Shown here: in pieces, positions 45,894-54,053 of the stretch
Position numbering within the stretch: position 1 is the stretch's first letter
Layout of the letters: each line of letters begins with the position of its first letter
Origin: Citrobacter sp. RHB25-C09
GTDB lineage: Bacteria; Pseudomonadota; Gammaproteobacteria; Enterobacterales; Enterobacteriaceae
Reading direction: 5' to 3'
NCBI RefSeq assembly: GCF_013836145.1
Contig: NZ_CP057483.1
Location: 3,286,001 to 3,350,000 of the forward strand
Length of the DNA stretch: 64,000 nt
Position numbers and translations under genes: made by a program
Notes under the pieces: model-generated
What the model was told of the DNA's origin: nothing
The model's database searches: none
The model's input: only the letters and a program-made list of their open reading frames with translations

Positions 45894-46376
45894 ATGTTTA
45901 ATCGTCTTTTATCCCCTTTCATTCTTTCAACGCTGATTCTGACAGGCTGTCAGGCGCCTCAGGGAAAATTCACTGCGGAGCAAATTGCGGCTATGCAGTC
46001 ATACGGTTTTACTGAGTCCTCAGGGGACTGGTCTTTAGGACTTTCGGATACCATTTTATTTAATAAAAACGATTACAAACTTCGCCCGGAAAGCCAGCAT
46101 CAGATCCAGACGATGGCAGGTCGCCTCTCTTCGGTAGGGCTGACCCATGCGCGTATGGACGGGCATACCGATAATTACGGTGAAGATGGCTATAACGAAG
46201 CCTTGTCGCTTAAGCGCGCTAACGTAGTTGCCGATGCCTGGGCGGCGGGAGCGAAGGTCCCAAGGGGGAATTTGACGACGCAGGGGTTAGGCAAAAAATA
46301 TCCTATTGCAAACAACCAGACGGCGAAAGGCCGCGCTGAGAACCGCCGTGTCGCCGTGGTCATCAGTACGCCATAA
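45894..46376 (+). CDS. yfiB: OmpA-like lipoprotein YfiB
   Basis: A 160-residue outer-membrane lipoprotein (lipobox LTGC at residues 16-19) with an OmpA-type peptidoglycan-binding domain (MDGHTDNYGEDGYNEALSLK, GRAENRRVAV). In the YfiBNR system it sequesters YfiR, releasing YfiN to make cyclic di-GMP. It is intact here, although its partner YfiR is part of a chimera. Confidence 0.95.
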   Translation: MFNRLLSPFILSTLILTGCQAPQGKFTAEQIAAMQSYGFTESSGDWSLGLSDTILFNKNDYKLRPESQHQIQTMAGRLSSVGLTHARMDGHTDNYGEDGYNEALSLKRANVVADAWAAGAKVPRGNLTTQGLGKKYPIANNQTAKGRAENRRVAVVISTP

Positions 46377-46395
46377 CGAGCGCTTTATTGCAGAT

Positions 46396-46427
46396 AAAAA
46401 AAGGGCTGACCAACTGGCCAGCCCCTT
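46396..46427 (-). terminator. Terminator of the rplS operon
   Basis: GGGCTG and CAGCCC arms with TTTTTTT following on the minus strand, between converging yfiB and rplS. Confidence 0.85.
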
Positions 46428-46454
46428 CTAACAGGATGTCGCCTGAGCGATATC

Positions 46455-46802
46455 TTAGTTAAGACGCTCTTTGATACGAGCAGCCTTACCAGTACGCTCA
46501 CGCAGGTAGTACAGTTTAGCTTTACGAACGGCACCACGACGTTTAACAGCAATGCTGTCAACTACCGGAGAGTGAGTCTGGAAGACACGCTCAACGCCTT
46601 CGCCGTTGGAAATTTTACGAACAGTGAATGCAGAGTGCAGACCGCGGTTACGAATAGCGATAACCACGCCCTCGAATGCCTGCAGACGTTTCTTGGAACC
46701 TTCAACAACCCATACTTTCACTTCCACGGTATCACCCGGACGGAAGGAAGGTACGTCCTGCTTCATCTGCTCTTGTTCAAGTTGCTTAATAATGTTGCTC
46801 AT
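46455..46802 (-). CDS. rplS: Ribosomal protein L19
   Basis: A 115-residue 50S protein starting MSNIIKQLEQEQMKQDVPSF, with the KKRLQAFEGVVIAIRNRG strand region. It sits at the 30S-50S interface. Last gene of the rpsP-rimM-trmD-rplS operon. Confidence 0.98.
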   Translation of the reverse strand: MSNIIKQLEQEQMKQDVPSFRPGDTVEVKVWVVEGSKKRLQAFEGVVIAIRNRGLHSAFTVRKISNGEGVERVFQTHSPVVDSIAVKRRGAVRKAKLYYLRERTGKAARIKERLN

Positions 46803-46845
46803 AATTTAATCTCTTATCCTGGGTAAACTGATATTCGGGGGCGTA

Positions 46846-47613
46846 TTACGCCGTCCCATCATGTTTATGCTGCTGTTGTGCGTGTTCCGTTTTGAACTCC
46901 GCCAGCAACCTTGCTTGCTCTTCAGTCAGAGCCAGGTTTTCCAGAAGTTCAGGTCTTCTAAGCCAGGTGCGGCCCAGCGACTGTTTCAAACGCCAGCGAC
47001 GTATCTCAGCATGGTTTCCTGACAGCAACACTGCCGGGACTTCCATCTCTTCTAACACTTCAGGCCGGGTATAGTGTGGGCAGTCCAGCAATCCATCTGC
47101 AAAGGAATCTTCCGTTGCCGATGCTTCATGACCCAGAACCCCCGGGATAAACCGGGAAACGGAATCAATCAGTACCATTGCTGGTAACTCTCCACCACTG
47201 AGAACGTAATCGCCGATTGACCATTCTTCGTCAATTTCGGTTTGGATCACGCGCTCATCAATGCCTTCGTAGCGACCGCACACCAGAATCAGTTTTTGAT
47301 TCTTGGCCAGTTCGCTGACGCCTGCTTGATCAAGCTTGCGTCCCTGAGGTGACAGATAAATCACCTTTGCGCCTTCACCTGCCGCGCTTTTTGCTGCATG
47401 AATGGCGTCCCGCAAGGGTTGCACCATCATTAACATCCCCGGTCCGCCGCCGTATGGACGATCGTCCACGGTACGGTGCCGGTCATGCGTGAAGTCACGA
47501 GGACTCCAGCTCTGGATGTTCAGCAGGCCATTTTTAACTGCCCGGCTAGTTACCCCGTAATCGGTAATTGCACGAAACATTTCTGGAAACAGGCTAACGA
47601 TACCTATAAACAC
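46846..47613 (-). CDS. trmD: tRNA (guanine-37-N1)-methyltransferase
   Basis: A 255-residue SPOUT enzyme with RPYGGGPGMLMM, the trefoil-knot SAM site (ILVCGRYEGIDERV, YVLSGGELPAM) intact. It makes m1G37 in tRNAs reading CUN, CCN and CGG, preventing +1 frameshifting; essential. 44 bases after rimM, 43 before rplS. Confidence 0.98.
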   Translation of the reverse strand: MFIGIVSLFPEMFRAITDYGVTSRAVKNGLLNIQSWSPRDFTHDRHRTVDDRPYGGGPGMLMMVQPLRDAIHAAKSAAGEGAKVIYLSPQGRKLDQAGVSELAKNQKLILVCGRYEGIDERVIQTEIDEEWSIGDYVLSGGELPAMVLIDSVSRFIPGVLGHEASATEDSFADGLLDCPHYTRPEVLEEMEVPAVLLSGNHAEIRRWRLKQSLGRTWLRRPELLENLALTEEQARLLAEFKTEHAQQQHKHDGTA

Positions 47614-47657
47614 AAGCCAATCCCCATCACGCCGTCATTTACCGCTTATCCGGTGGT

Positions 47658-48206
47658 TTAAAAACCAGGATCCCAATCTACTTCGATAGTCCGTGTAGTG
47701 AGATCGACTTTCTTGATAACCTGCCCATCGAGGAACGGCACGAGGCGTTCCTTGATACCAAACGCATCCTTCAGGTTTGCCTTAATGACGATAACGTCAT
47801 TCGATCCGGTTTCCATCATATCGACGACTTTACCGAGATCGTAGCCTTCCGTAGTCACTACCTGGCAGCCCATCAGGTCTTTCCAGTAGTAGTTACCCTC
47901 TTCAAGCTGAGGCAGTTGCGTAGAATCAACGACAATTTCGCAATTGGTCAGGAGATTCGCGGCATCACGATCTTCAACGCCTTTCAGCTTGATGATCAGA
48001 TCCTGATTGTGGTGCTTCCAGCTTTCTAGCTGTACTTGCTGCCACTGACCCGCCTTCTGGATAAACCAGGGCTGATAGTCAAAAATGCTTTCGGCGTCTT
48101 CAGTGGAAGAAAACACTCTGAGCCAACCACGAATACCGTAAGACGACCCCATTTTCCCCAAAACAATGGGGTCAGTGGGTGCTTGCGCGGTGAGTTGCTT
48201 GCTCAT
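47658..48206 (-). CDS. rimM: 16S rRNA processing protein RimM
   Basis: A 182-residue protein with the N-terminal RimM domain (PIVLGKMGSSYGIRGWLRVF) and a PRC-barrel C-terminal half (YYWKDLMGCQVV). It binds S19 and helps mature the 30S head. The ATG at 48206 (MSKQLTAQ) matches E. coli; the two upstream Met codons are alternatives. Confidence 0.97.
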   Translation of the reverse strand: MSKQLTAQAPTDPIVLGKMGSSYGIRGWLRVFSSTEDAESIFDYQPWFIQKAGQWQQVQLESWKHHNQDLIIKLKGVEDRDAANLLTNCEIVVDSTQLPQLEEGNYYWKDLMGCQVVTTEGYDLGKVVDMMETGSNDVIVIKANLKDAFGIKERLVPFLDGQVIKKVDLTTRTIEVDWDPGF

Positions 48207-48224
48207 CATGACCACCGTGACAGA

Positions 48225-48473
48225 TTAAGCTGCTTTGTTTGCTTCTTTGATCAGCGCGGCAACGCGATCAGAAATAGTCGCGCCCTGGCCAACCCAGTGA
48301 GCGATGCGATCCAGATCCAGGCGAGTGCCTTCTTCTTTTTCGCTAGCGATTGGGTTAAAGAAGCCAACGCGCTCAATGAAGCGACCGTTGCGTGCATTAC
48401 GGCTGTCAGTAACAACAACCTGGTAGAACGGACGCTTTTTAGCGCCGTGACGAGCTAAACGAATAGTAACCAT
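48225..48473 (-). CDS. rpsP: Ribosomal protein S16
   Basis: An 82-residue 30S protein, MVTIRLARHGAKKRPFYQVV, intact. First gene of its operon; the ATG at 48473 is used, with GAGGATGTT before it. Confidence 0.98.
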   Translation of the reverse strand: MVTIRLARHGAKKRPFYQVVVTDSRNARNGRFIERVGFFNPIASEKEEGTRLDLDRIAHWVGQGATISDRVAALIKEANKAA

Positions 48474-48599
48474 AACATCCTCTTGTGTGAATAAAACACC
48501 GGGCCCCATCGAGGAACGGAGCCCGGTGTCATATTAAAAGCCCGAAAATTTTACTGATTTCTGGGGAAATTGCAATCAGCAGTTAATAACTCTGCTGTA

Positions 48600-48726
48600 G
48601 AAGGCCGTCGGCGGTGAAGTCAGTTCGGTGCCGGCGTGTGCGCAGCCACCGGAGCGTACACGCAGTACGTGAGGATGGCGAGCACACCCCGGTGCCGAAA
48701 TGGCAAATGAGCCAGGCCTGTAAATA
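48600..48726. repeat. Structured ERIC-like element between ffh and rpsP
   Basis: TTCGGTGCCGGCGTGTGCGC (48626 onward) pairs imperfectly with GCGAGCACACCCCGGTGCCG further on, enclosing a CGTACACGCAGTACG hairpin; the inner GGAGCGTAC...GTACGTGAGG...GGCGAGC pattern resembles a diverged ERIC. No coding frame is supported in 48474-48726; the rpsP promoter should lie in 48510-48600. Confidence 0.5.
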
Positions 48727-50088
48727 TTATCTTCCCGGGAAGCCGGGGGGCATCATACCTTTCATGCCGCGCATCATCTTCGCCATTCCGCCCTTCTTCA
48801 TTTTCTTCATCATGCGCTGCATGTCGTCGAACTGTTTCAGAAGGCGGTTAACGTCCTGCACCTGCATCCCACAGCCCTGGGCGATACGGCGTTTGCGGGA
48901 ACCTTTGATGATTTCTGGCTTCGCGCGTTCTTTCAACGTCATCGAATTAATGATCGCCTCCATGCGCACCAGCACTTTGTCATCCATCTGCGATTTGACG
49001 TTGTCAGGGATCTGCCCCATGCCCGGCAGCTTGCCCATCAGGCTTGCCATGCCGCCCATGTTTTTCATCTGCCGCAGCTGTTCCAGGAAGTCGGTCAGAT
49101 CGAAACCGTCGCCTTTCTTCAGTTTAGTGGCCAGCTTCTCAGCCTGAGCGCGGTCAACCTTGCTTTCGATATCTTCGATCAGCGACAACACGTCGCCCAT
49201 GCCGAGGATACGTGAGGCAATACGGTCCGGGTGGAACGGCTCCAGCGCTTCTGTCTTCTCGCCAACCCCGAGGAATTTGATCGGCTTGCCGGTAATATGA
49301 CGAATAGAGAGCGCGGCACCACCACGGGCGTCACCGTCGACTTTGGTCAGTACCACGCCGGTCAACGGTAGCGCTTCGTTAAACGCTTTCGCTGTATTGG
49401 CCGCATCCTGACCGGTCATCGCATCGACGACAAACAGGGTTTCTACCGGATTGATAGAAGCATGCACCTGTTTGATTTCGTCCATCATCGCTTCGTCAAC
49501 GTGCAAACGACCAGCGGTATCCACCAGCAGCACGTCGTAGAATTTGAGTTTGGCTTCTTTCAGCGCAGCGTTAACGATATCGACCGGCTTCTGCCCAACA
49601 TCAGACGGGAAGAAATCCACGCCAACCTGCTCGGCTAATGTCTCCAGCTGTTTGATCGCCGCAGGGCGATAAACGTCAGCAGAAACGACCAGCACTTTCT
49701 TCTTGTGCTTTTCGCGCAGGAATTTACCGAGCTTACCGACGCTGGTGGTTTTACCCGCCCCTTGCAAACCCGCCATCAGCACCACGGCTGGCGGTTGCGC
49801 GGCCAGGTTCAGGGTCTGGTTTTCTTCACCCATCGCCGCAACGAGTTCGTTACGGACGATTTTGACGAACTCCTGCCCTGGCGTCAGGCTTTTGTTAACT
49901 TCATGACCAACCGCTTTCTCTTTTACGCGATTGATAAACTCACGCACTACCGGCAGCGCAACGTCAGCCTCCAGCAGCGCCATGCGCACTTCGCGCAGCG
50001 TTTCTTTAACGTTGTCTTCAGTAAGGCGCCCACGGCCACTGATATTGCGCAGTGTGCGCGACAAACGATCGGTTAAATTATCAAACAT
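48727..50088 (-). CDS. ffh: Signal recognition particle protein Ffh
   Basis: A 453-residue GTPase with N, G and M domains. G-domain motifs: GLQGAGKTTSVGKLGKFL, DTAGRLHVD, TKVDGDARGG, GVGEKTEAL. The C-terminal M domain is Met-rich (MQRMMKKMKKGGMAKMMRGM) and binds 4.5S RNA and signal sequences. The ATG at 50088 gives MFDNLTDRLSRTLRNI; the 107-residue extension is noise. Confidence 0.98.
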   Translation of the reverse strand: MFDNLTDRLSRTLRNISGRGRLTEDNVKETLREVRMALLEADVALPVVREFINRVKEKAVGHEVNKSLTPGQEFVKIVRNELVAAMGEENQTLNLAAQPPAVVLMAGLQGAGKTTSVGKLGKFLREKHKKKVLVVSADVYRPAAIKQLETLAEQVGVDFFPSDVGQKPVDIVNAALKEAKLKFYDVLLVDTAGRLHVDEAMMDEIKQVHASINPVETLFVVDAMTGQDAANTAKAFNEALPLTGVVLTKVDGDARGGAALSIRHITGKPIKFLGVGEKTEALEPFHPDRIASRILGMGDVLSLIEDIESKVDRAQAEKLATKLKKGDGFDLTDFLEQLRQMKNMGGMASLMGKLPGMGQIPDNVKSQMDDKVLVRMEAIINSMTLKERAKPEIIKGSRKRRIAQGCGMQVQDVNRLLKQFDDMQRMMKKMKKGGMAKMMRGMKGMMPPGFPGR

Positions 50089-50226
50089 TATCTCTCGCCT
50101 GATGTTGAAACGTGGCGCCGCGATCGCGACGCATATATTGCAGTGTAACATGAAGCAACGGTTGGAGCAGCGCTCACGTGACGCTATACTGCTTCTCTTT
50201 ATTATTGGCCAACTGTCGACACCACT

Positions 50227-51018
50227 ATGCCCGTTTTTGCCCTGCTTGCTCTTGTCGCCTACTCTGTCAGCCTTGCGCTGATTATCCCTGCCCTGCTGCA
50301 AAAAAACAGCGGCTGGCGGCGTATGGCCATTCTTTCTGCGGTCATCGCGCTGGTATGTCACGGTATTGCGCTTGAAGCACGGATCCTTCCGGGTGACGAA
50401 AGCGGACAAAACCTTAGCCTGCTGAACGTCGGTTCACTCGTTAGCCTGATGATCTGTACGGTGATGACCATCGTCGCCTCGCGTAATCGCGGCTGGCTAC
50501 TGTTGCCGATTGTTTATGCCTTTGCGCTGATCAATCTGGCCTTCGCGACCTTTATGCCGAACGAGTTTATCACCCACCTTGAAGCCACTCCGGGAATGAT
50601 GATCCACATCGGCCTGTCGTTGTTCTCGTATGCAACGCTGATCATTGCCGCGCTCTATGCGCTTCAACTGGCGTGGATTGACTATCAGTTGAAGAATAAA
50701 AAGCTGGCATTCAGTAATGAAATGCCGCCGTTAATGAGCATCGAACGCAAAATGTTTCATATCACGCAGATTGGCGTGGTGCTGCTTACTCTCACTTTAT
50801 GTACTGGCCTGTTTTACATGCATAACCTGTTCAGCATGGAAAATATCGACAAAGCGGTTCTCTCTATCGTGGCGTGGTTTGTCTATATTGTTCTGTTGTG
50901 GGGTCACTATCATGAAGGCTGGCGCGGTCGTCGTGTCGTATGGTTTAACGTCGCAGGCGCAGGCATCCTGACGCTGGCCTATTTTGGCAGCCGGATATTG
51001 CAGCAAATCGTGAGCTAA
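50227..51018 (+). CDS. ypjD: Inner-membrane protein YpjD, cytochrome c assembly-like
   Basis: A 263-residue membrane protein with about eight predicted helices and a CcsA/CcmC-like tryptophan region (RRVVWFNVAGAGILTLAYFG). In Salmonella the homolog is linked to magnesium and cobalt transport phenotypes with the neighbouring corB; I would not assign more. Divergent from ffh, 18 bases before corB. Confidence 0.85.
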   Translation: MPVFALLALVAYSVSLALIIPALLQKNSGWRRMAILSAVIALVCHGIALEARILPGDESGQNLSLLNVGSLVSLMICTVMTIVASRNRGWLLLPIVYAFALINLAFATFMPNEFITHLEATPGMMIHIGLSLFSYATLIIAALYALQLAWIDYQLKNKKLAFSNEMPPLMSIERKMFHITQIGVVLLTLTLCTGLFYMHNLFSMENIDKAVLSIVAWFVYIVLLWGHYHEGWRGRRVVWFNVAGAGILTLAYFGSRILQQIVS

Positions 51019-51036
51019 ACCTTAAAGGAACCCTAC

Positions 51037-52323
51037 GTGGAACACATCTCCACCACCACGCTGATCGTCACATTGATCGTCATGGTGGTCATTTCAGCCT
51101 ATTTTTCCGGTTCAGAAACCGGAATGATGACTCTGAACCGCTACCGTCTGCGCCATCTGGCAAAGCAGGGTAATCGCCCGGCAAAGCGCGTCGAAAAACT
51201 GCTGCGCAAGCCGGATCGCCTGATAAGCCTCGTGCTCATTGGTAACAACCTCGTCAATATCCTGGCTTCCGCGATCGGCACCATTGTCGGGATGCGCCTG
51301 TATGGCGATGCAGGCGTGGCGATTGCCACAGGCGTGTTGACCTTCGTTGTGCTGGTCTTTGCCGAAGTTCTCCCCAAAACCATTGCTGCGCTGTATCCGG
51401 AAAAAGTGGCGTATCCGAGCAGCTTTTTGCTTGCTCCGCTACAAATCATCATGATGCCGCTGGTCTGGTTACTCAACACCATAACCCGCCTGCTGATGCG
51501 CATGATGGGCATTAAAACCGATATTGTGGTCAGTGGTTCGCTGAGCAAAGATGAACTGCGCACCCTCGTGAACGAATCACGCTCGCAAATTTCCCGCCGT
51601 AACCAGGACATGTTGCTGTCCGTGCTGGATCTGGAAAAGGTCACAGTAGATGACATCATGGTGCCGCGCAGTGAAATCATCGGCATTGATATTAACGATG
51701 ACTGGAAATCTATCGAACGACAGTTATCGCACTCACCCCACGGTCGGATGGTGCTCTACCGTGACTCCCTTGATGACGCCATCAGTATGCTTCGCGTACG
51801 CGAAGCCTGGCGCCTGATGTCGGAAAAGAAAGAGTTCACCAAAGAGATGATGCTCCGGGCCGCCGATGAGATTTACTTCGTCCCGGAAGGAACGCCGCTC
51901 AGTACGCAATTAATCAAATTTCAGCGTAATAAAAAGAAAGTGGGCCTGGTGGTCAACGAATACGGCGATATTCAGGGACTGGTCACGGTAGAAGATATTC
52001 TGGAAGAGATTGTCGGCGACTTTACCACCTCAATGTCGCCTACGCTTGCGGAAGAGGTCACGCCGCAAAATGACGGTTCGGTGATTATCGACGGTACTGC
52101 TAACGTGCGAGAAATCAATAAAGCGTTTAACTGGCATCTGCCGGAAGACGATGCCCGGACAATCAATGGCGTGATTCTGGAAGCGCTGGAAGAGATCCCG
52201 ATTGCCGGCACCCGGGTGCGCATCGGTCAGTACGATATTGATATTCTTGATGTACAGGACAACATGATTAAGCAGGTGAAAGTCCTGCCCGTGAAGCCGT
52301 TACGCGAGAGTATTGCAGAGTAA
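51037..52323 (+). CDS. corB: CorB (YfjD), CNNM-type magnesium/cobalt efflux protein
   Basis: A 428-residue protein from a GTG start. The DUF21 membrane domain has FSGSETGMMTLNRYRLRHLA, then two CBS domains (about residues 195-320; MVPRSEIIGIDIN, LVTVEDILEEIVGDF) and a C-terminal CorC/HlyC domain. It is the bacterial counterpart of CNNM magnesium transporters. Co-transcribed with ypjD. Confidence 0.93.
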   Translation: MEHISTTTLIVTLIVMVVISAYFSGSETGMMTLNRYRLRHLAKQGNRPAKRVEKLLRKPDRLISLVLIGNNLVNILASAIGTIVGMRLYGDAGVAIATGVLTFVVLVFAEVLPKTIAALYPEKVAYPSSFLLAPLQIIMMPLVWLLNTITRLLMRMMGIKTDIVVSGSLSKDELRTLVNESRSQISRRNQDMLLSVLDLEKVTVDDIMVPRSEIIGIDINDDWKSIERQLSHSPHGRMVLYRDSLDDAISMLRVREAWRLMSEKKEFTKEMMLRAADEIYFVPEGTPLSTQLIKFQRNKKKVGLVVNEYGDIQGLVTVEDILEEIVGDFTTSMSPTLAEEVTPQNDGSVIIDGTANVREINKAFNWHLPEDDARTINGVILEALEEIPIAGTRVRIGQYDIDILDVQDNMIKQVKVLPVKPLRESIAE

Positions 52324-52324
52324 G

Positions 52325-52370
52325 AAGTAGGCCGGGCAAGGCGCAAGCCACCACCCGGCACTACGGATGG
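52325..52370. repeat. REP unit between corB and grpE
   Basis: GTAGGCCGGGCAAGGCGCAA and CCACCCGGCAC form a REP palindrome in the converging gap. Confidence 0.7.
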
Positions 52371-52373
52371 CAA

Positions 52374-52967
52374 TTACGCTTTCGCTTTTGCCACGGTCAC
52401 CATCGCTGCACGAATAGTACGCCCGTTCAGGGTATAGCCTTTCTGCATAATCCCCAGGACATTGCCTGCCGGAACGTCTTCAGACTCAACCATCGCAATC
52501 GCCTGATGCACGTTCGGGTCCAGCGCAACATTGGTTTCGGCAATGACTTCGACACCGAATTTACGCACCACGTCCAGCATCGACTTCAGGGTCAGTTCGA
52601 TACCTTCAATCATTGCCCCCATATCCGGATTGGCTTTATCCGCCACTTCCAGCGCGCGATCCAGGCTATCGATGACCGGCAGCAGTTCGTTGACGAATTT
52701 CTCCAGCGCAAATTTATGCGCCTTCTCCACGTCCAGCTCGGTACGACGACGCAGGTTTTCCATTTCCGCTTTAATGCGTAGCACGCTGTCACGTTCACGA
52801 TTCTGAGCCTCAGCAAGCTGCGCTTCCAGATTCGCAATTTTTTCGTCGCGCGGATCCACCTGCTCAACAGAAGCGTCTTGTTCTACTGCCTCAACTTCTT
52901 CGTGCTGATCCATGATAATTTCTTCCGGGGCTTGCCCCTCAGGCGTTTTCTGTTCTTTACTACTCAT
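52374..52967 (-). CDS. grpE: Nucleotide exchange factor GrpE
   Basis: A 197-residue cochaperone. A long N-terminal helix (residues about 40-90) precedes the four-helix bundle and the beta domain ending NGRTIRAAMVTVAKAKA. It releases ADP from DnaK and acts with ClpB on aggregates. The ATG at 52967 gives MSSKEQKTPEGQAPEEIIMD; a sigma-32 promoter lies just upstream. Confidence 0.97.
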   Translation of the reverse strand: MSSKEQKTPEGQAPEEIIMDQHEEVEAVEQDASVEQVDPRDEKIANLEAQLAEAQNRERDSVLRIKAEMENLRRRTELDVEKAHKFALEKFVNELLPVIDSLDRALEVADKANPDMGAMIEGIELTLKSMLDVVRKFGVEVIAETNVALDPNVHQAIAMVESEDVPAGNVLGIMQKGYTLNGRTIRAAMVTVAKAKA

Positions 52968-53013
52968 GAATTTCTCCGCGTTTTTTTTCGCAATCATCTC
53001 GCTAACTTCGCTT

Positions 53014-53042
53014 ATTATGGGGATCAGATTCAGGGTTTCAAG
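53014..53042 (-). promoter_or_regulatory. Sigma-32 promoter of grpE
   Basis: On the minus strand CTTGAA, 14 bases, CCCCATAAT: the heat-shock consensus as in E. coli grpE. Confidence 0.9.
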
Positions 53043-53089
53043 GGAAGCACTCACATTGTCACTAATCTTCGTAACAAGGACCTCGAAAA

Positions 53090-53968
53090 ATGAATAATCA
53101 TTTCAAGTGTATTGGCATTGTGGGACATCCACGTCACCCCACTGCACTGACCACACATGAAATGCTTTACCGTTGGCTATGCACCAAAGGCTATGACGTC
53201 ATTGTCGAGCAGCAAATCGCGCATGAGTTACAGTTGAAGAATGTGAAAACCGGCACCCTTGCGGAAATTGGCCAGCAGGCAGATCTTGCCGTTGTCGTTG
53301 GCGGTGATGGGAATATGCTGGGCGCAGCGAGAACCCTGGCTCGGTACGACATTAAAGTCATCGGCATCAACCGTGGCAATCTGGGCTTTCTGACGGACCT
53401 TGATCCCGACAACGCCCAGCAGCAACTTGCAGACGTGCTGGAAGGCCACTACATTGCCGAAAAACGCTTTCTGCTGGAGGCCCAGGTTTGCCAGCAAAAC
53501 TGCCAGAAGCGCATCAGCACGGCCATTAATGAAGTGGTACTCCACCCCGGCAAAGTTGCGCACATGATTGAATTTGAAGTTTATATCGACGAGAACTTTG
53601 CCTTTTCTCAGCGCTCAGATGGCCTGATCATCTCCACCCCGACCGGTTCAACGGCGTATTCCCTCTCCGCAGGTGGGCCGATTTTGACGCCCTCCCTCGA
53701 CGCCATCACGCTGGTGCCCATGTTCCCACACACGCTTTCCGCACGCCCGCTGGTCATTAACAGCAGCAGCACCATTCGCCTGCGCTTTTCTCACCGCCGG
53801 AACGATCTGGAGATAAGTTGCGACAGTCAGATCGCACTGCCTATCCAGGAAGGGGAAGATGTACTTATTCGTCGCTGTGACTACCACCTGAACCTGATCC
53901 ACCCTAAAGACTATAGCTATTTCAACACATTAAGCACCAAGCTGGGATGGTCAAAAAAATTATTCTAA
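53090..53968 (+). CDS. nadK: NAD kinase
   Basis: A 292-residue enzyme with the GGDG motif in VVVGGDGNMLGAARTL and the NE/D and TPTGSTAYSLSAGGP signatures. It phosphorylates NAD to NADP using ATP. Divergent from grpE, 85 bases before recN. Confidence 0.97.
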   Translation: MNNHFKCIGIVGHPRHPTALTTHEMLYRWLCTKGYDVIVEQQIAHELQLKNVKTGTLAEIGQQADLAVVVGGDGNMLGAARTLARYDIKVIGINRGNLGFLTDLDPDNAQQQLADVLEGHYIAEKRFLLEAQVCQQNCQKRISTAINEVVLHPGKVAHMIEFEVYIDENFAFSQRSDGLIISTPTGSTAYSLSAGGPILTPSLDAITLVPMFPHTLSARPLVINSSSTIRLRFSHRRNDLEISCDSQIALPIQEGEDVLIRRCDYHLNLIHPKDYSYFNTLSTKLGWSKKLF

Positions 53969-53987
53969 TTTGACATTAGGCTCTTTA

Positions 53988-54025
53988 CTGTACAAAAAAC
54001 CCGTTTATACTGTATGTAATTACAG
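53988..54025 (+). promoter_or_regulatory. LexA boxes of recN
   Basis: CTGTATGTAATTACAG (54010-54025) is a perfect CTGT-N8-ACAG LexA box. A degraded second box, CTGTACAAAAAACCCG, starts at 53988. The -35 TTGACA at 53971-53976 precedes them. Strong SOS control is expected. Confidence 0.85.
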
Positions 54026-54053
54026 TTATGGTTTTTCATACAGGAAAACAGCT

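Noticed and set aside
50089..50409. N-terminal extension of Ffh of 107 residues
   Set aside because: Covers the divergent ypjD start region; the known Ffh start at 50,088 has a good context.
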